Of a stretch of 64,000 nt of DNA, positions 35,898-48,265 are shown in pieces (within the stretch, counting starts at the first letter, position 1; each line of letters starts with the position of its first letter). This DNA comes from Trichostrongylus colubriformis. Taxonomy: Eukaryota; Nematoda; Chromadorea; Rhabditida; Trichostrongylidae. Location: the NCBI GenBank assembly GCA_963978905.1, contig OZ022260.1, forward strand, positions 3,461,725 to 3,525,724, read 5' to 3'. A program made the translations under genes and the position numbers. The notes below the pieces were generated by a model. That model was not told the origin of the DNA. It saw nothing but the letters and a program-made list of their open reading frames with translations, and made no database searches.

Positions 35898-36533
35898 GCG
35901 CTTATGCTATGTGTCCCATTCTTGACCGTCGACGTCAAATGTGGCTATCAGGGAGTAACAGCACGTACTGAGCCGTAAAAACGGGCAGTGCGAGACCACA
36001 GATTCATCATCAAGGCAACTGGTTGATGACGCATGAGGGTAATACAGCCGACCAGGGTAAATCACCACTTGTCAACACGTCGTTTACCTTTCTTGGCAAT
36101 TTACATTCGAAATTAGACATGTTGCAAACCAGTTAGGCAAGGTAACGATGGTCGGTCACCTCACACCCACTGCTAAGAGCGGTGGTGGGGGATTCAGAAA
36201 TGGAACACAACAAGTCGACGACCAAATAGTTCATAAAAAACCTTTTAGACAGATGATTCGAGTAAGTCGGGTAGACAGACAGCTAAGTGACTAACCTGCA
36301 TCTTGACCTCGACCCTATTCGATTAACGCATTTACTGAACTCCGACGCATTTATGCAAAACCATTAACGATGACTAAATCATCTACAAAAGGATAATGAG
36401 AATTAGTAAATGCATCCCTGCTTTAATGCCGTAGGAAATCACCAGGTTCGATAGCACGACATTACATAACCCAAAACCCACAAATTAGTTCCTCATTACA
36501 CAGTGCCAAGAAAATCTCAAATATTACTGAATC

Positions 36534-36968
36534 GTTTAAAGGAATCGTGCACGGAAAAATGAATTTCCCTGTTACCCATATATTTATGTTGTATTTGCTA
36601 AATAAAAGCCGCCTGTAGCGTTGGCTAAAAAGTGGGAATCCCGCTAAGGTACAGCCCCTCAAAGTGGAGGCCGTGGGGGCGGGGTCTCAGAATACATGTC
36701 TGCCCCATCGTCCGTCGTGTTCGGAAACGCATAGTGGAAACAGAAAGTTACGGGACAGCCCCACTCCTCGTCTCCGACCGCAGCGGACGACGAGGCGGGC
36801 ATTCGCTCTGAGACTCCACCCCTTTGTTCATCACTTTGAGGAGCTGTATCTTGGTCGGATTATCACTTTTTTCGCGTGAAACTTTGCATAAGTCCTTATC
36901 AAGCAAATACAACATAAACAATATATGGGTAACAGAGGAACTCATTTTTCCGTGCACGATACCTTAGA
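36534..36968. repeat. Palindromic MITE, family A (copy 5)
   Basis: GTTTAAAGGAATCGTGCACGG at the left and CCGTGCACGATACCTTAG at the right. This copy shares GTGCACGG with copy 6, marking a subfamily distinct from the GTCCACGG copies. Confidence 0.9.
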
Positions 36969-37187
36969 AGATGAACAAGGCACTACAATGAGATTTTCGT
37001 AATCAGATCACTTATCCTTTCGGCTAGACGAACGCCCTACATAAAGTGTAGAACTACACACTGCACTACTATATACCGCACTTCTAGCTCGTAGGCATCG
37101 CGTCGCACGCTGTGGCGCGAAATCCTGCCCTAGCGATATATTCCTCCTATATCCTCAACGAACATACTTAAACAAAATCATTAACTA

Positions 37188-37866
37188 TTAGGTTGTCGGG
37201 AAAGTTCTTTCGTTTTTTAAACTCGCTTTTTTCCCTCAAATTTGCTTTCCAGAAATTTCTTCTGTACATATATATGTAGTACAAGTTCTCACGCATCTAT
37301 AGGTATTATTGTCTTCCATCTCCCGGATAACCTTTTTCGGCAAAATAAACATACCAAAGGTCAACCTCATTTTCAATACAAAACTTATAAAAAATTTTTT
37401 CTTTGAATGGCGTTAGACAGGGAAAGGAAAAGGTGATAATCCGATGGAGCAAGATCAGGGCTATAAGGTGAATGGGGTAGCAATTTTTATCCAAGCTCGA
37501 GAATTTTTTGGCGAATCATTTTTTCAATAGTGGTAAAAAAAATTTCAATTTTTTTTCAAAAAAAATTTTTGAGCTTGAATGAAAATTGCTGCCTTATAGC
37601 CCTGATCTTGCTCCATCAAATAATCACCTTTTCCTTTCCCTGTCTAACGCCATTCAAAGAAAAAAAATTGGAATTGAAAATGAGGTGACTTTTGATATTT
37701 TTATTTTGCCGAAAAGGCTTATCCGGGAGATGGAAGACAACAATACCCATAGATGCGTGAGAACTTGTACTACATATATATATGTACAGAAGATATTTCT
37801 GGAAAGCAGGTTTGAGGGGAAAAAAGCAAGTTTTTAAAAAACGAAAGAACTTTCCCGACAACCTAA
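37188..37866. mobile_element. Mariner foldback: two inverted transposase 3' ends
   Basis: TTAGGTTGTCGGGAAAGTTC and its exact complement bound a 679-bp palindrome with a flanking TA on each side. Each ~300-bp arm encodes the C-terminal part of a mariner transposase, reading outward: minus strand on the left (HSPYSPDLAPSDYHLF near 37,440-37,485), plus strand on the right (PYSPDLAPSNNHLF near 37,592-37,635). The D of SPDLAPS is the third catalytic Asp of the DD34D family. Neither arm contains the first two Asp residues or the DNA-binding half, and both have indels, so it is non-autonomous. The spacer (~37,505-37,570) is A/T-rich. Confidence 0.9.
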
Positions 37867-37936
37867 TATTATAGTACCAACTGTATTGAATTTTCGTCAT
37901 TATTAGACCATGAACTATGAACATAGTAGAGTTCAG

Positions 37937-38195
37937 GGGTGTGCACGCTTATGTCGAATTTTCGCCTCGCACCGTCGCACTCGCGGCGCCATCAGTATGA
38001 CTTGCCGAATTCGACTGCAATTCCGCTCAAGACGCAATGGGCTGGTACCGTGGAAGATTGCAGGTTGGAAGCTTCGAAAGTTCGCCTATGTTGTCGTTGT
38101 TGCTGTTTCAGCAGATAGAGCTGCAAAGACTTGCTTTCGCCGCGCCGCTCGCCGCGGGCGGCCGCGCGAAAAATCGACGTAAGTGTACACACCCA
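37937..38195. repeat. Inverted-repeat element, family B (copy 3)
   Basis: GGGTGTGCACGCTTATGTCG at the left and CGACGTAAGTGTACACACCC at the right. CTCAAGACGCAATGGGCTGG and a TTGTTGCTG triplet run lie inside. It inserts 70 bp from the mariner foldback. Confidence 0.9.
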
Positions 38196-40049
38196 GAGTT
38201 TATGCTTCAACAACGAGATTATGTTGCGCCATGCACACCTCACTTAGTTGACATTGCGATGGCTTTATGATTATGACTTTCATGCCAAGACTTTCAAGAG
38301 CTACATGACCAGTCATTTCGAGAAATTTAAAGATCTCCTTTATAGATTTCCAAATAAACCCCCAGAGGATGGATAGGCAGATCAAGGACAAGTGGCACAC
38401 CCGGTGTAATTTCAAAAGCTAGTTTTTAACAGGAAATGGATTTTTATAGCAATTCCAATTCCATATAACACTTTTAAAAACCGATGATACCGATCAAGAA
38501 GCTGACTGACAAACATGGAAAATTAGTTGTGGAAGGAAAAGAGCAAATAGTTTGCAGATGATGAAGAACATCGTATGAAGAACATCGAAATTGGCTAGTA
38601 TATAAGACTGGTTCTGCAAAAATTCCTCTCTCGCTATGATATTCATCGCAAACGAAAGAGAACAAATCGGAGAAAAAGCGACAACTCCATCGGGGTTTTT
38701 GTTCCAAACAAGGACGCCTTTAGTTCAATGAACAGTTGCAAATCACGCAAGGGGAAATCCAGCAAATAGCACATCGAAAAAGATCTACCCTGTATATCAA
38801 GGTGGTGAGTGACCACGCCCTAGTGGGAGGAGCTCAGCAGAAATTTACATCCCAACGCCGCAGCATACGAAATTACCAGCTCTATCTTATCAAACAATGG
38901 GATGGTGGTGAACGAGATCGGGAACAATTAGTGTTTAGGAAATATTCGTGCCCAGTCCGTGAGAAGCCACGCCCCGAAGAGGAGGGGCTTTTGTAGTGAT
39001 GGAAGGAATAATTGGAAGATCTCTCAAATCGCATCAGTTTAAACTGATGACGGAGCATAAATAGGGACGAATGACGAGAAACATGGCTTGGACTCATATA
39101 AAGCCACGCCCCAAAAAGGATGGGTTCCCGCATCGGCGGCAAGGACTCTCAAAAATCTCTCGAATCACATTTTTCTTGCAACACGTTTCAGATGAAATGA
39201 ATTCGCAGTGAGAAACAAACACTAGAACATTCAGTATGACATTTTGTTGAGCCTCCGAATTTGTTATTATATTGCTGCTATTTGCTTTTATTATATGCTA
39301 CTGTTATTACTAATGCTGTGACCGTGTTCTCTCGGTGTACAATCACGCGCTATCTACGCGTGCGTTCGCGATGCGGTCGGTGCAACATTGTATTGTTATC
39401 GTGAAGAATGACCAAACGCGATCGTTCCTTTGTCGCACGTTCTATCGATCATATCCTCCACACTACAAAGGGGGTGGGGTCACCTTTATACCCATAAAAA
39501 GTCTAGATTCAGAAAACTTATAAAAGCTGTTACACAAGGTTGATATCAATGCCCAGGATCAGTCCCGTTCGCCCAGTTCACTCTCTCGACTGTGAACGAT
39601 TGACTTCCCATTTGTGATGTCCGGTACCTCTGAACCGTACAATTCTACCCGAATGGGACAAGTACAATTGTAAGCGTTGCTGGGAGAAATCGATATCTAA
39701 TATGTTTTTATTGCACTCCTCTTGCAAGGACAATGCATTGTAATCAAAGAAACGATGCATACAAATCGAGGGCGGCGCCAGGTGGTGTCCGTTCAGCCGT
39801 CAACCGAAGAAAAAAACCGCGTTTGAAATAGGCAAAACGAATCAGATGCTATTACTCAAGGAGCGACGTGTCGCTTTGACTAATATCACAGAAAACCTTC
39901 ACAGAACTTCGTCGAACCCCGCAGTGATGACTCAACGATACCGGGATGATGAATTAGTGTAACGGTAACCAGTGAAACGACGAGACAAAGAATGGAGCAC
40001 TTCTCAATTCTGCAGGGACGAGTGTGGTGTATTGTCAAACGGCGCACCC
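38196..40049. other. No supported gene; short GC-clamp repeats
   Basis: Three GCCACGCCC-type words recur (about 38,810, 38,964 and 39,104) with GAGGAGGGGCTT partners, perhaps remains of small hairpins. Frames at 38,736-39,142 run on both strands. No exon is supported. Confidence 0.35.
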
Positions 40050-40487
40050 ATTAAAGGAGTCGTTCACAGAAAAATGTATTTCTCTGTTACCCATATATTT
40101 ATGCTGTTATTAAGAGCCGTATACAGTGTTTCATGCAAAAAGTGAGAAAAAGTGCGGCTAAAGTACAACTTCCCCAAAGTAGTGGCCGTGGGGAGAGGAC
40201 TCAGGATAGGTACCCGCCTTGTCGCCCGTCGCGGTCGGAAACGTATAGTGAGAACAGAAACTTACGTAAACAGTCAAACTTCTCGCCTCCGACAGCGACG
40301 GACGACGGGGCGGGCACTTACCCTGAAGTCCCGCCCCCCACCATTTTGAAGTATCGGGCGATAGTTTTGAATCTTTGCGGGATTCTTCCGTTTTAACGTT
40401 ACTTTGCATGCTGCTCTTATCAGGCAAATACAACATAAATTTATGGGCGACAAAGGAACTCACTTTTCCGTGCACGATTCTTTTTAG
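40050..40487. repeat. Palindromic MITE, family A (copy 6)
   Basis: CATTAAAGGAGTCGTTCACAG at the left and CCGTGCACGATTCTTTTTAG at the right, with the usual ATATTTATG/CATAAATTTATGG arms and GC-rich centre. It is somewhat more diverged than copies 2-5. Confidence 0.88.
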
Positions 40488-43400
40488 CGGTTAGCTGTGC
40501 GGCTCAATGGCCCATAGCCAAAAAGAATTCAGCGCTTTCCACAGATGGACGACCTCAAGAATTCTTCTTCATTCGTTACCGCTCCAGCAGGAACAGTGCA
40601 ACAACTCATGTGCTGCTTCAAGACAATCGGTTATCGATCTGCCGCTCACAGACCATCGCCCGGCTACTTTAGGTGGCTTAGATGGCATTATTCACATAAA
40701 AATACTATTATTGGTAAGTATTAAATATTTCCTAAAATCGCTGATGATTTCTCAGAACCACATATCCATCAAGTATTGGAGTTTTAGTCCCTACAAAGAG
40801 GAATTTTCGTCGTCTCAACCCACAAAACCCAGTTTAACTCTGTCGTACCATCAGTGTCAATGACTACATACACAAAACGGGTGCATGACGTCTCCAATAA
40901 GCTCTACCAACATCTAGAACCTTTTTGACAATTCAGTCTTATTACAAATTCATTCAAATGATATCTGTAGGTCTGTAGGTAGGCATCATAGAAATGATCT
41001 TTTGGGAATCAGTTGCATCGCGACCGCACGCGTACCTTCTCTTTAAACCGACCAGATATCTAAAACCCACTCCGAGTTACCGAAAAGGGAAAACCGATAT
41101 GCGGATACTGTCCATTTCTGGTTTGGCAAAAAATAAGATTAGCCTCATATTACGTCAACTTCCTAAATTGTCTGCGCTTCTTTGCGAGACGGAAACGAAT
41201 CGAGTTTTGTGGGTGCAACTAACCGAATACGATCGAAATCTCTCTAATTGACATCGACACGCCGTCCCTGTTGTAGTCGTCTACGCGACATTTATCGTGC
41301 ACACTAATCAGATACGCTATCAGTCATTACGGGTAAGTTATCATCATCATCACGGAATATAAGCCATGTTGATCAATCACAGCCACAATCGCCTTCCAAC
41401 GCGGTCATATGACCAGCAAGTAGGATTTATGACAAGACAGATATGGCTAGAAAAGTGGTGGCGGTGATTGGGTGTTTATCGTTAGTAAGATAAAATATCA
41501 ATGTAAAAACGAAGAAACAGCAATACAATGGATCGTTTGGAACCACAACCTCGTGCGACGCATGCGTACGAGCCGGCAACGCCGTATGTAGTTGGGTCCT
41601 GGGGCGATTCTGTTCACGTAGTTGGGTCCTGAGGCGATTCAGTCTTTTCCGCCGAAAATGATAGGATAATCGCTTTACGACCAAACTACATGCAGCTCCC
41701 CTAGTTGGCATGCATCGCGCACCGCGGCGCAAAGTTCTAAATTTCAAATTCTAATGACCATGGAACTAAAAATTATGGCCTACCAGCCCTTGCATAATAC
41801 ATGCAATAAACAAATAAATAAAGTAAATGGCAAATAATAAAAATAAGTAAATCAAGGAAAATAAAGTAAATAATAGAATAGTAAATAGTAAATAAAGTAA
41901 ACAATAAAAAATAAATAAAATAGAGGACGGCAAAAATCCATTAATTTCAGCGGGACACATCGAAACAGAAGACTCAAAACCTCAGCTCGTTGCGCTACAC
42001 GCTCCCCAATTTGACTAATTGAATCAACAACATCCGTTGTAAACTTGAACGATTCCAACGAGAATTGCGACTTGAAGAATCAACGCAATGACCAGAAGAC
42101 CGAGTTAAATTTACGTTCGTTTGAATTGAGTTCGAGGCCTAATCATCCACTATCGATCGATTTTTGTTTATGGTCCTTATCTGAAGAATATCGAGGTATA
42201 AACAAGTTCCAAAAGCGGGAAGAAACTTTTCAAATATATCTCACAACAATTTAAAGCCCAAAGACTCACGAGTACTACAGCAACGCTAGGTGGAGGGAAT
42301 ATTTAATTATTTATTTACTTGAGTTCATTTTTGGGATGAAAGACTGATGACTGAAAAGTGAATTCAAACCAAAATATACTAGCATAACTGATTCAAAAGA
42401 TCACCAATTTAGTCATATATTATCTTATAATGACGAGATCAGCTCAAAAAAAAACAACAACTTCGAAATCGACCAGATTTTGTTCAAAAACAGCCATGAA
42501 GGCAGAATTGACGCCCTTCGGCTCCAATCAAGTATCACGCGACTAGTCATCTGACCATTGAAAAAAAGCTGCCTCGATTTTTACATAAAAATGTGAAAAT
42601 ATCAGTTATGCGCCTACTTTGTTCAATTGCAGAGAACAAGGGAACACGAAAAGGAGTAAGCGGGAAAAAAGGTGAGACTGGAGGAAGTAAAGGGTGAAGA
42701 GAAGGAGAAAGTAAAAGGAATAGAAAGGAACAGAGAAAGCTGAGGGAATGCACAGGGATGCTCGAGATGCTCGTCACAGCACCACTACATGCGACTGAAG
42801 TAGTCCCGCCACCGTAAAACTTTGAGAGAGTAAAAAAGAAAAACAAGATTCATGCAGAAGTGAGAAAATGGAGACTCGGCCTCCCCTGCCTCAGGCATTT
42901 AATAGGCCATACAGATGGTTCAGCCAAAACCACGGACCGAATAGGTTCAACCATCAACGAAGCTCCAGGATAAGGCTCCATAATATAAATAGATTTAAAG
43001 AGCCTCCCCATAAAAGAGGCAAAAAAGGGCAAAGTAGCCCATATTTGAAATGAATAAACGTGGAACCCGCTTGCCCTATACAGTGGCTGCGCTTCAGGCT
43101 TTGAAGGCCCAGACCGCTATCCAGGACATTCAGTTGAATCCGTCCAGAACATTCAAAACAGCCCTTTTCATCCTCCTATTTGAACAAAAAAATCAATATT
43201 GTTGGAAAAATAGTGATTTAAGCTATTGAGTCCCTACGAGTCTATGAGAAAAAATAATCTCAATAATAGAAAAAAGAAAGTCGCTCAAATAGCCGTGAAA
43301 GTTTTTTTTTCAAAAATCACAAAGACCCACACTGTTGAAGACCGGAAATGACGTCACCAGCGTAATCAAACGACTCGCTCTCGAGAAACGTCAGTAGACT

Positions 43401-43734
43401 GGTCAGTGGTATGCGACAACGAAGACGAGGTCGTTAAGTCGTCGACCGCAATTCAAGATGCGTTGTGGGCGGGGCAAGGGGCGAGTTTCCCCTACCGGGA
43501 TACAGTTTAAAGTCCAAAATGGAACTATGTGATATTACGTACGCGACAACAACGACGATCAAGCCACGGTGATAATGGACTGGTTTTTGCTACCACAGAG
43601 TGAGCGTCCAGAGAAACAGAGCCTGGTAGAGATGCAAAGTTAGGGAAATACCGAGCAAAATCTGATCAACCAAAAGGCGATCGAATCTGTTGCTATCTGT
43701 TGAACACAACGGTGACGGAAGCTCATGTTTTTCG
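40488..43734. other. Long intergenic stretch; tandem and tail-like tracts
   Basis: A ~30-bp unit containing TAGTTGGGTCCTG is repeated twice at 41,586-41,643. Positions 41,803-41,930 are an (ATAA)n-rich tail. Frames at 40,507-40,863 (+, 118 codons) and 42,547-43,053 (both strands) have no splice or motif support. Confidence 0.35.
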
Positions 43735-44110
43735 CGGCTCTTATTTAATTACATAATTATCTACTTATTTGTTTGACTTCTTGTTTTTTATATACTGGCT
43801 TGTTTTTCACATAAACTCGTCGTTTACTCATCCACTTACTCTAGAGATTTTTGATCGAAAGTTTCCGAGTTGATTATAATTAGCACGTCACGCATTAACT
43901 TACATTTTATCTAAACAACCAAAAATACCAAATAAAATTGATTTTTGATTTTGATTTTTTAGCTGCTAATTTTCGCAGCAGCCCGGATGCGAAAGTTATT
44001 ATACAAAGTGGCGTAAAGGGGAAGAATTATGGTCAAGAGCTTTGGCCCAGATGGGTCTCGATCCCCCTCTCCATGCTTTCCGGGCATATGTGCTAATCCT
44101 AAGAACACTT
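43735..44110 (-). repeat. tRNA-derived SINE, family I (copy 1)
   Basis: On the minus strand the head reads GGATTAGCACATATGCCCGG and then GGGGGATCGAGACCC (a decayed B box). The body contains a TTTTGATTTTGA-type stretch and ends in TAAATAA-rich sequence at the left. It matches the better copy at 54,735-55,050. Confidence 0.65.
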
Positions 44111-44129
44111 TTAGCTTAAACCTTGAGCT

Positions 44130-44240
44130 GAGTTAAGATGATATGTAGGTGTTTGGGTAGTGTAATGGATTAGCACGTATCCCCAGAAAGCATGGAGTGT
44201 GGGTTTGAGCCACGTTTGAGACTGAAGCTTTTGTCCATAA
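44130..44240 (+). repeat. tRNA-derived SINE head, opposite orientation
   Basis: GGTAGTGTAATGGATTAGCAC and GTGGGTTTGAGCCACG form the tRNA-like A-box and B-box region on the plus strand. It lies head-to-head with the SINE copy just to the left and is truncated after ~110 bp. Confidence 0.6.
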
Positions 44241-44272
44241 GTCAACATCCTGGTAACAACCTAATAATTATG

Positions 44273-44520
44273 TGTAGGGGTCGATTTGTCGAATTTTCGC
44301 TTCGTGGCGTCGCACTGGCGGTGCCGTCATTACGGGTCGTTTGGAATTCCGCTCAAGACGCAATGGGCTGGTACCGTGAAGGATGAATGGAAGTTTGTGA
44401 AGTTTGAAAGCTCTTGGAAGTTAGCCTATGTTGTTGTTGTTGCTGCTGTATGAACAGATAGCGCTGCAAACGACTCGCACTCGCCGTGGGTGGCCGCGCG
44501 AAAATTCGACAAATCGAAAT
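44273..44520. repeat. Inverted-repeat element, family B (copy 4)
   Basis: GGTCGATTTGTCGAATTTTCGC at the left mirrors GCGAAAATTCGACAAATCG at the right. The interior shares CTCAAGACGCAATGGGCTGG and the TTGTTGTTGTTGCTGCTG run with other copies. The outermost GTGTACAC part is lost. Confidence 0.85.
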
Positions 44521-45246
44521 CCACATAACATTATGCATTAACTCGTGTAAAAATTTATACAACCTGCAAAATTTCATCGAAGGTTTTTGCTTCACCCAGT
44601 TACCCATTTTTTTTTTGTTTCCCCAATCATTTGCTTACATATTTGTTTACTCTCACATTTGCTATTCTTTTAGAAATATGATTTCTTATTCCTGTTGGAT
44701 ACAACCCGCAAAAAAATTCCCGTATCATCATAAACATAAGAAGTAAGTAGCACCAGAGAAAAGGTTTTTGCGATATGAGGTTGGGTCTAGAGCGCTTACT
44801 CGATAGTAACGATACGGCGCGACCATTTCTCGCAAACTTGAGACAAAACTATTCGAAATGATTGATAATATTTCAGAAGTATGTCTTGATTCATAGTAGT
44901 TATCTCATATATACGTCGCTTTCTTAAGAACGTCTCGCTTCGAAAACTTGCCCTACCTTGATTGTAAGTGGAAATATAATACATTTGAAAAAGATACAGC
45001 TATGATTATTACACATGCAGTTTCAATTAATATCAAAAAGAAGCAGGTATTCACAGAGGCCTCCAAAAGTGAGCGTCTCGGTGATAAGTCCTAGTAGACA
45101 GTGAGAAAGATAATTTCTGGCCATAATTGGTTTTGGTCGAAAAAGCAAAGTGATTTGACAGTGAAGTAAAGAAACCAAAATGCCTAGTCTTGTGAAAGGG
45201 AAGCCCCTCCTCCTCCGTAGATTTCAGGGGGTGGATGGGTTCCAGC

Positions 45247-45254
45247 TATAAAAG
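45247..45254 (+). promoter_or_regulatory. TATA-box-like TATAAAAG
   Basis: TATAAAAG lies 58 bases before an ATG that opens a 56-codon frame. This spacing would fit a core promoter with a start site near 45,276. It is a single motif in intergenic DNA, so chance is possible. Confidence 0.3.
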
Positions 45255-45304
45255 CCGCTTGAAGGCACCGGGAGGTTCAAGGAGGAAGTGAGTACTGGGA
45301 TTAT

Positions 45305-45475
45305 ATGTTCTCTGGAAAGGAAACTTTCACTTTGGAAGAAGTGATGTGTAATGAAACTCGCAATGAAGAGCGTGGCTTGCGGTTTATCACGATCCCACAG
45401 CAAGGCGTGTCATTCTGCAGATCATCAGCCGGACGAGTTGCCAGTGAGGGCGGGGCATCGTTCGCGGCAAGCTGA
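45305..45475 (+). CDS. Small ORF downstream of a TATA-like box, unrecognised
   Basis: A 56-codon frame starts MFSGKETFTLEEVMCNETRN and ends in ASFAAS. It is hydrophilic and mildly acidic at the start, Ser/Ala/Gly-rich at the end, with two cysteines and no signal peptide or membrane segment. The frame is open further upstream to a TGA near 45,271, so the ATG is not forced. A GTGAGG donor-like word inside (around 45,443) could end an exon earlier. A family H foldback begins about 200 bases downstream. I know no homologue; support is the promoter-like spacing and base composition only. Confidence 0.25.
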   Translation: MFSGKETFTLEEVMCNETRNEERGLRFITIPQQGVSFCRSSAGRVASEGGASFAAS

Positions 45476-45671
45476 TTAAGTCTCTCGCCCGCCTGCAGTC
45501 CACCACCGGCTAGTGACGCAGAGAGTACAAGAGGGTTAGGGGGTTTCGAAATCCTATTCTCGGTTTTTTCGCCGTTTTATTCCGTTCCTCCTCTAGTGTT
45601 ACACTACTGAGCATCCAGCGACCGATAAGTCCATTCGAAGCCTCACACCACGCGGCTGATAAGTCCATTCG

Positions 45672-45973
45672 AGGCAGTGCTAGAGGTGATTTGGGTCAAA
45701 TGGAAAGATAATCAAATACGAAGGTGGACGAAAGTGGGAAAGTGAAGGAAAAACGGAATGAAAAGATCAAAAACCCGAGAAATAAAACCCCTTGGCGCCG
45801 TTCATTCCCAGAATAGGTGGGTCGGCCCGAAAAAGGGGCGGACCGGCATAAAACAAGTGGAAGCTGCTGAAGAAGACGGCTCTTATAAAGTTCGGAGGCG
45901 CGTACCAGCTTTCATTTGCGTGATTCATTTCGGGCATTCTCGTTACCCACATTACCCCTACCACTGTCTTTAA
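45672..45973. repeat. Foldback element, family H (copy 3)
   Basis: AGGCAGTGCTAGAGGTGATTTG at the left and CATTACCCCTACCACTGTCTTT at the right are inverted. An AATACGAAGGTGGACG word mirrors one in copy 4. Frames over it run on both strands as expected of a palindrome. Confidence 0.75.
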
Positions 45974-48265
45974 GATTGGAGCCCACACAAGAGGGCTGTT
46001 TTCATAAAAAAAAAATCAGATGTCCAGTGTCTGCGAATGATGAAACCCAATCAATACCCATTATAAACTGCCCGTAAACATAGTTTTTTATTATCAAACA
46101 ATTTGTCAATCAAAGAAAATTTTCGTATCAGGTTGTTGTTCCCACTGTATTTATTGATAATTATCTAATTAGAACAATTGGTCCAAGGCAATTTACAGCA
46201 ACCAAATTTTTATTTCTATTTATCTGTAACTGGAAATATGCGAAGAAAGGATCAGAACTGTTGGACCAACAGCGACCGTATCGGGTGTGCTCCTCGAATT
46301 CAAGTGAAAACCATTGAGGGAAACGCGCGATTTGATTAATATGTGCTAAACCTTGGCCGAGAGAGTAGCAGACTGTCAATCAGGCGCACGTTTCTCATCT
46401 GTCAAAGTCAAGGGCAAACCCAATGAACCGAACTCTTTGAGCGCGATTCAGCCAATCGTTTTGCCACTTTCAAAAGGACATTTTTTACAGGATTCCCTCC
46501 AATCATCAAGAATTAGCTAGGGTTCCAATGAAGTGCGTGATTGAGAAACCAAGCTACTCAACGCGTTAGTTTGATTTTTTCGTGATCTTAGCCAGCGCAG
46601 AAGTAAACTATCTTATATAAGTTCTCCAGAGCACGTGTGGACTTCCACGGTAACGATAATCTCCATAACAACACGCTATTTAAGCATCCTGAGAACTACT
46701 TCCCATGCCTGATTGCACACCCACTTCATCAGCGCCCGTTGGTTCACCCTGTCATCGATTCCAACTCCAAGCGCCGTCATCCGAAATCGAGGAGGTCCAA
46801 TCGAAAAGTGATGATAACATATTGTTCAGAAGCGTTATAAATATCTAACATTCAATTTCCTTTCTTTTGTTGCACTTTTACCAAAAATATTCGGTTTTTT
46901 ACCACGTCACAGTATTTATTGCACACCCTGTTGTCGTCGGAAACTGCCTAATAGATCGTATAAATTGCAACAATCAAATTCATAGCACCACTTTCCATAA
47001 AACCAGTTACTTCGGGATAGCCTGACTGCCAACTAAAAGCACACTCGACCCCCACAGGACAGAGCCTGGCAAGCTACACGTGAGTCTTCATCTTGTCGAA
47101 GCGCAATTAAGGACAGGCTTCATTCTCCTGAGCCTCAGAGAGAGCTCCAAAGAAAATCCGCGGAAAACGGAATGAAATGCTACAACGATGCTATATCAAG
47201 AAATTCAGAAACGTGTTGGAACCAGTCGTGAGTGTTGACAGTAGGTGGAATACGGTATCAAATGAAACTGGTAGTGTAATTACAGACACGGAAACAATGA
47301 TTGGCATACTCTTTTTGTACGTTCTTCGATCATTCCAAAAAGTCACAGAGAACAGAATCCAATTATCAAGTAGAGACTGGTTTCGAGATTCCAGTAATAC
47401 CAGTTACGGAAGATTCAGTCTTTGAAAAAAAAAACAGTTTCCAAAAAATTATACTACGGAATACAATGGGGGACAATAGAAACATGTTTACCTTAAAATT
47501 GCAGGGTACACGGATTTTCCTCCTATGATGCAACCAACAGACAATACGTGAGAGCGGTGAAATATCAAGCCTGAACAGAGTATGGCGTGGATTTTGGGTC
47601 ATGTCACAGGAATATAGCATTTTTCACGAAAACCACAAATCCGCTCACTAAATCACCTTTTCTGCATTTTATCCGACGTACGAGCTAGGAGGCCTAATAA
47701 GAAGAGTAGGTTTATTTTATCCTACGATGAATTAGTGGGCAATAAGTAAGCACGGCTAATATCGTGCCTTATGCGTAGTGTTTGTGGCCTATGAGTAATA
47801 TCATGGCAGCATGAGTATCTTCACCAAAAATTACCAAACTTCGACAACAAACCGATTTTTTTGACAAATTACTGTCCTTCCCTGAAAAACTACTACCTTC
47901 TCACCTATATGGGTTCTACGTATGGATATATTTAGTCTATAAATCTATGAATATATTTAGTCTATTTATGAATCCATAAATTATTTAGTCTATTTATGAA
48001 TCTATGAATATATTTGGTCTATAAATATTTAGTTCTGACTCGACTTCGCCACAAGCTCAAAAAAGGAGAACGAACAGTCATGGGTCTTTATGCAAAAGGC
48101 CGTGAACCACACGGCGAAAAATGGGGTTACAAATGTGTTCATCCGAGGAAATGTGAACCACCGTATTGTTAAGCAATGAAGCCATCTGGGTCAATGGGAA
48201 ATTCACAGCGAATAGGGCCAACTATAGGCTTACGAAAGCCAGAGCTGTTCCTCCAAGGAAACCAT
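45974..48265. other. Intergenic; A/T tandem array and one weak exon-like stretch
   Basis: At 47,932-48,030 a ~27-bp unit with TATTTAGTCTAT is repeated about four times. At 47,036-47,236 (+) a frame of ~66 codons without ATG has a CCCCCACAG acceptor-like site and a GTGAGT donor-like site, but its phase partners are missing. I do not call a gene. Confidence 0.35.
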
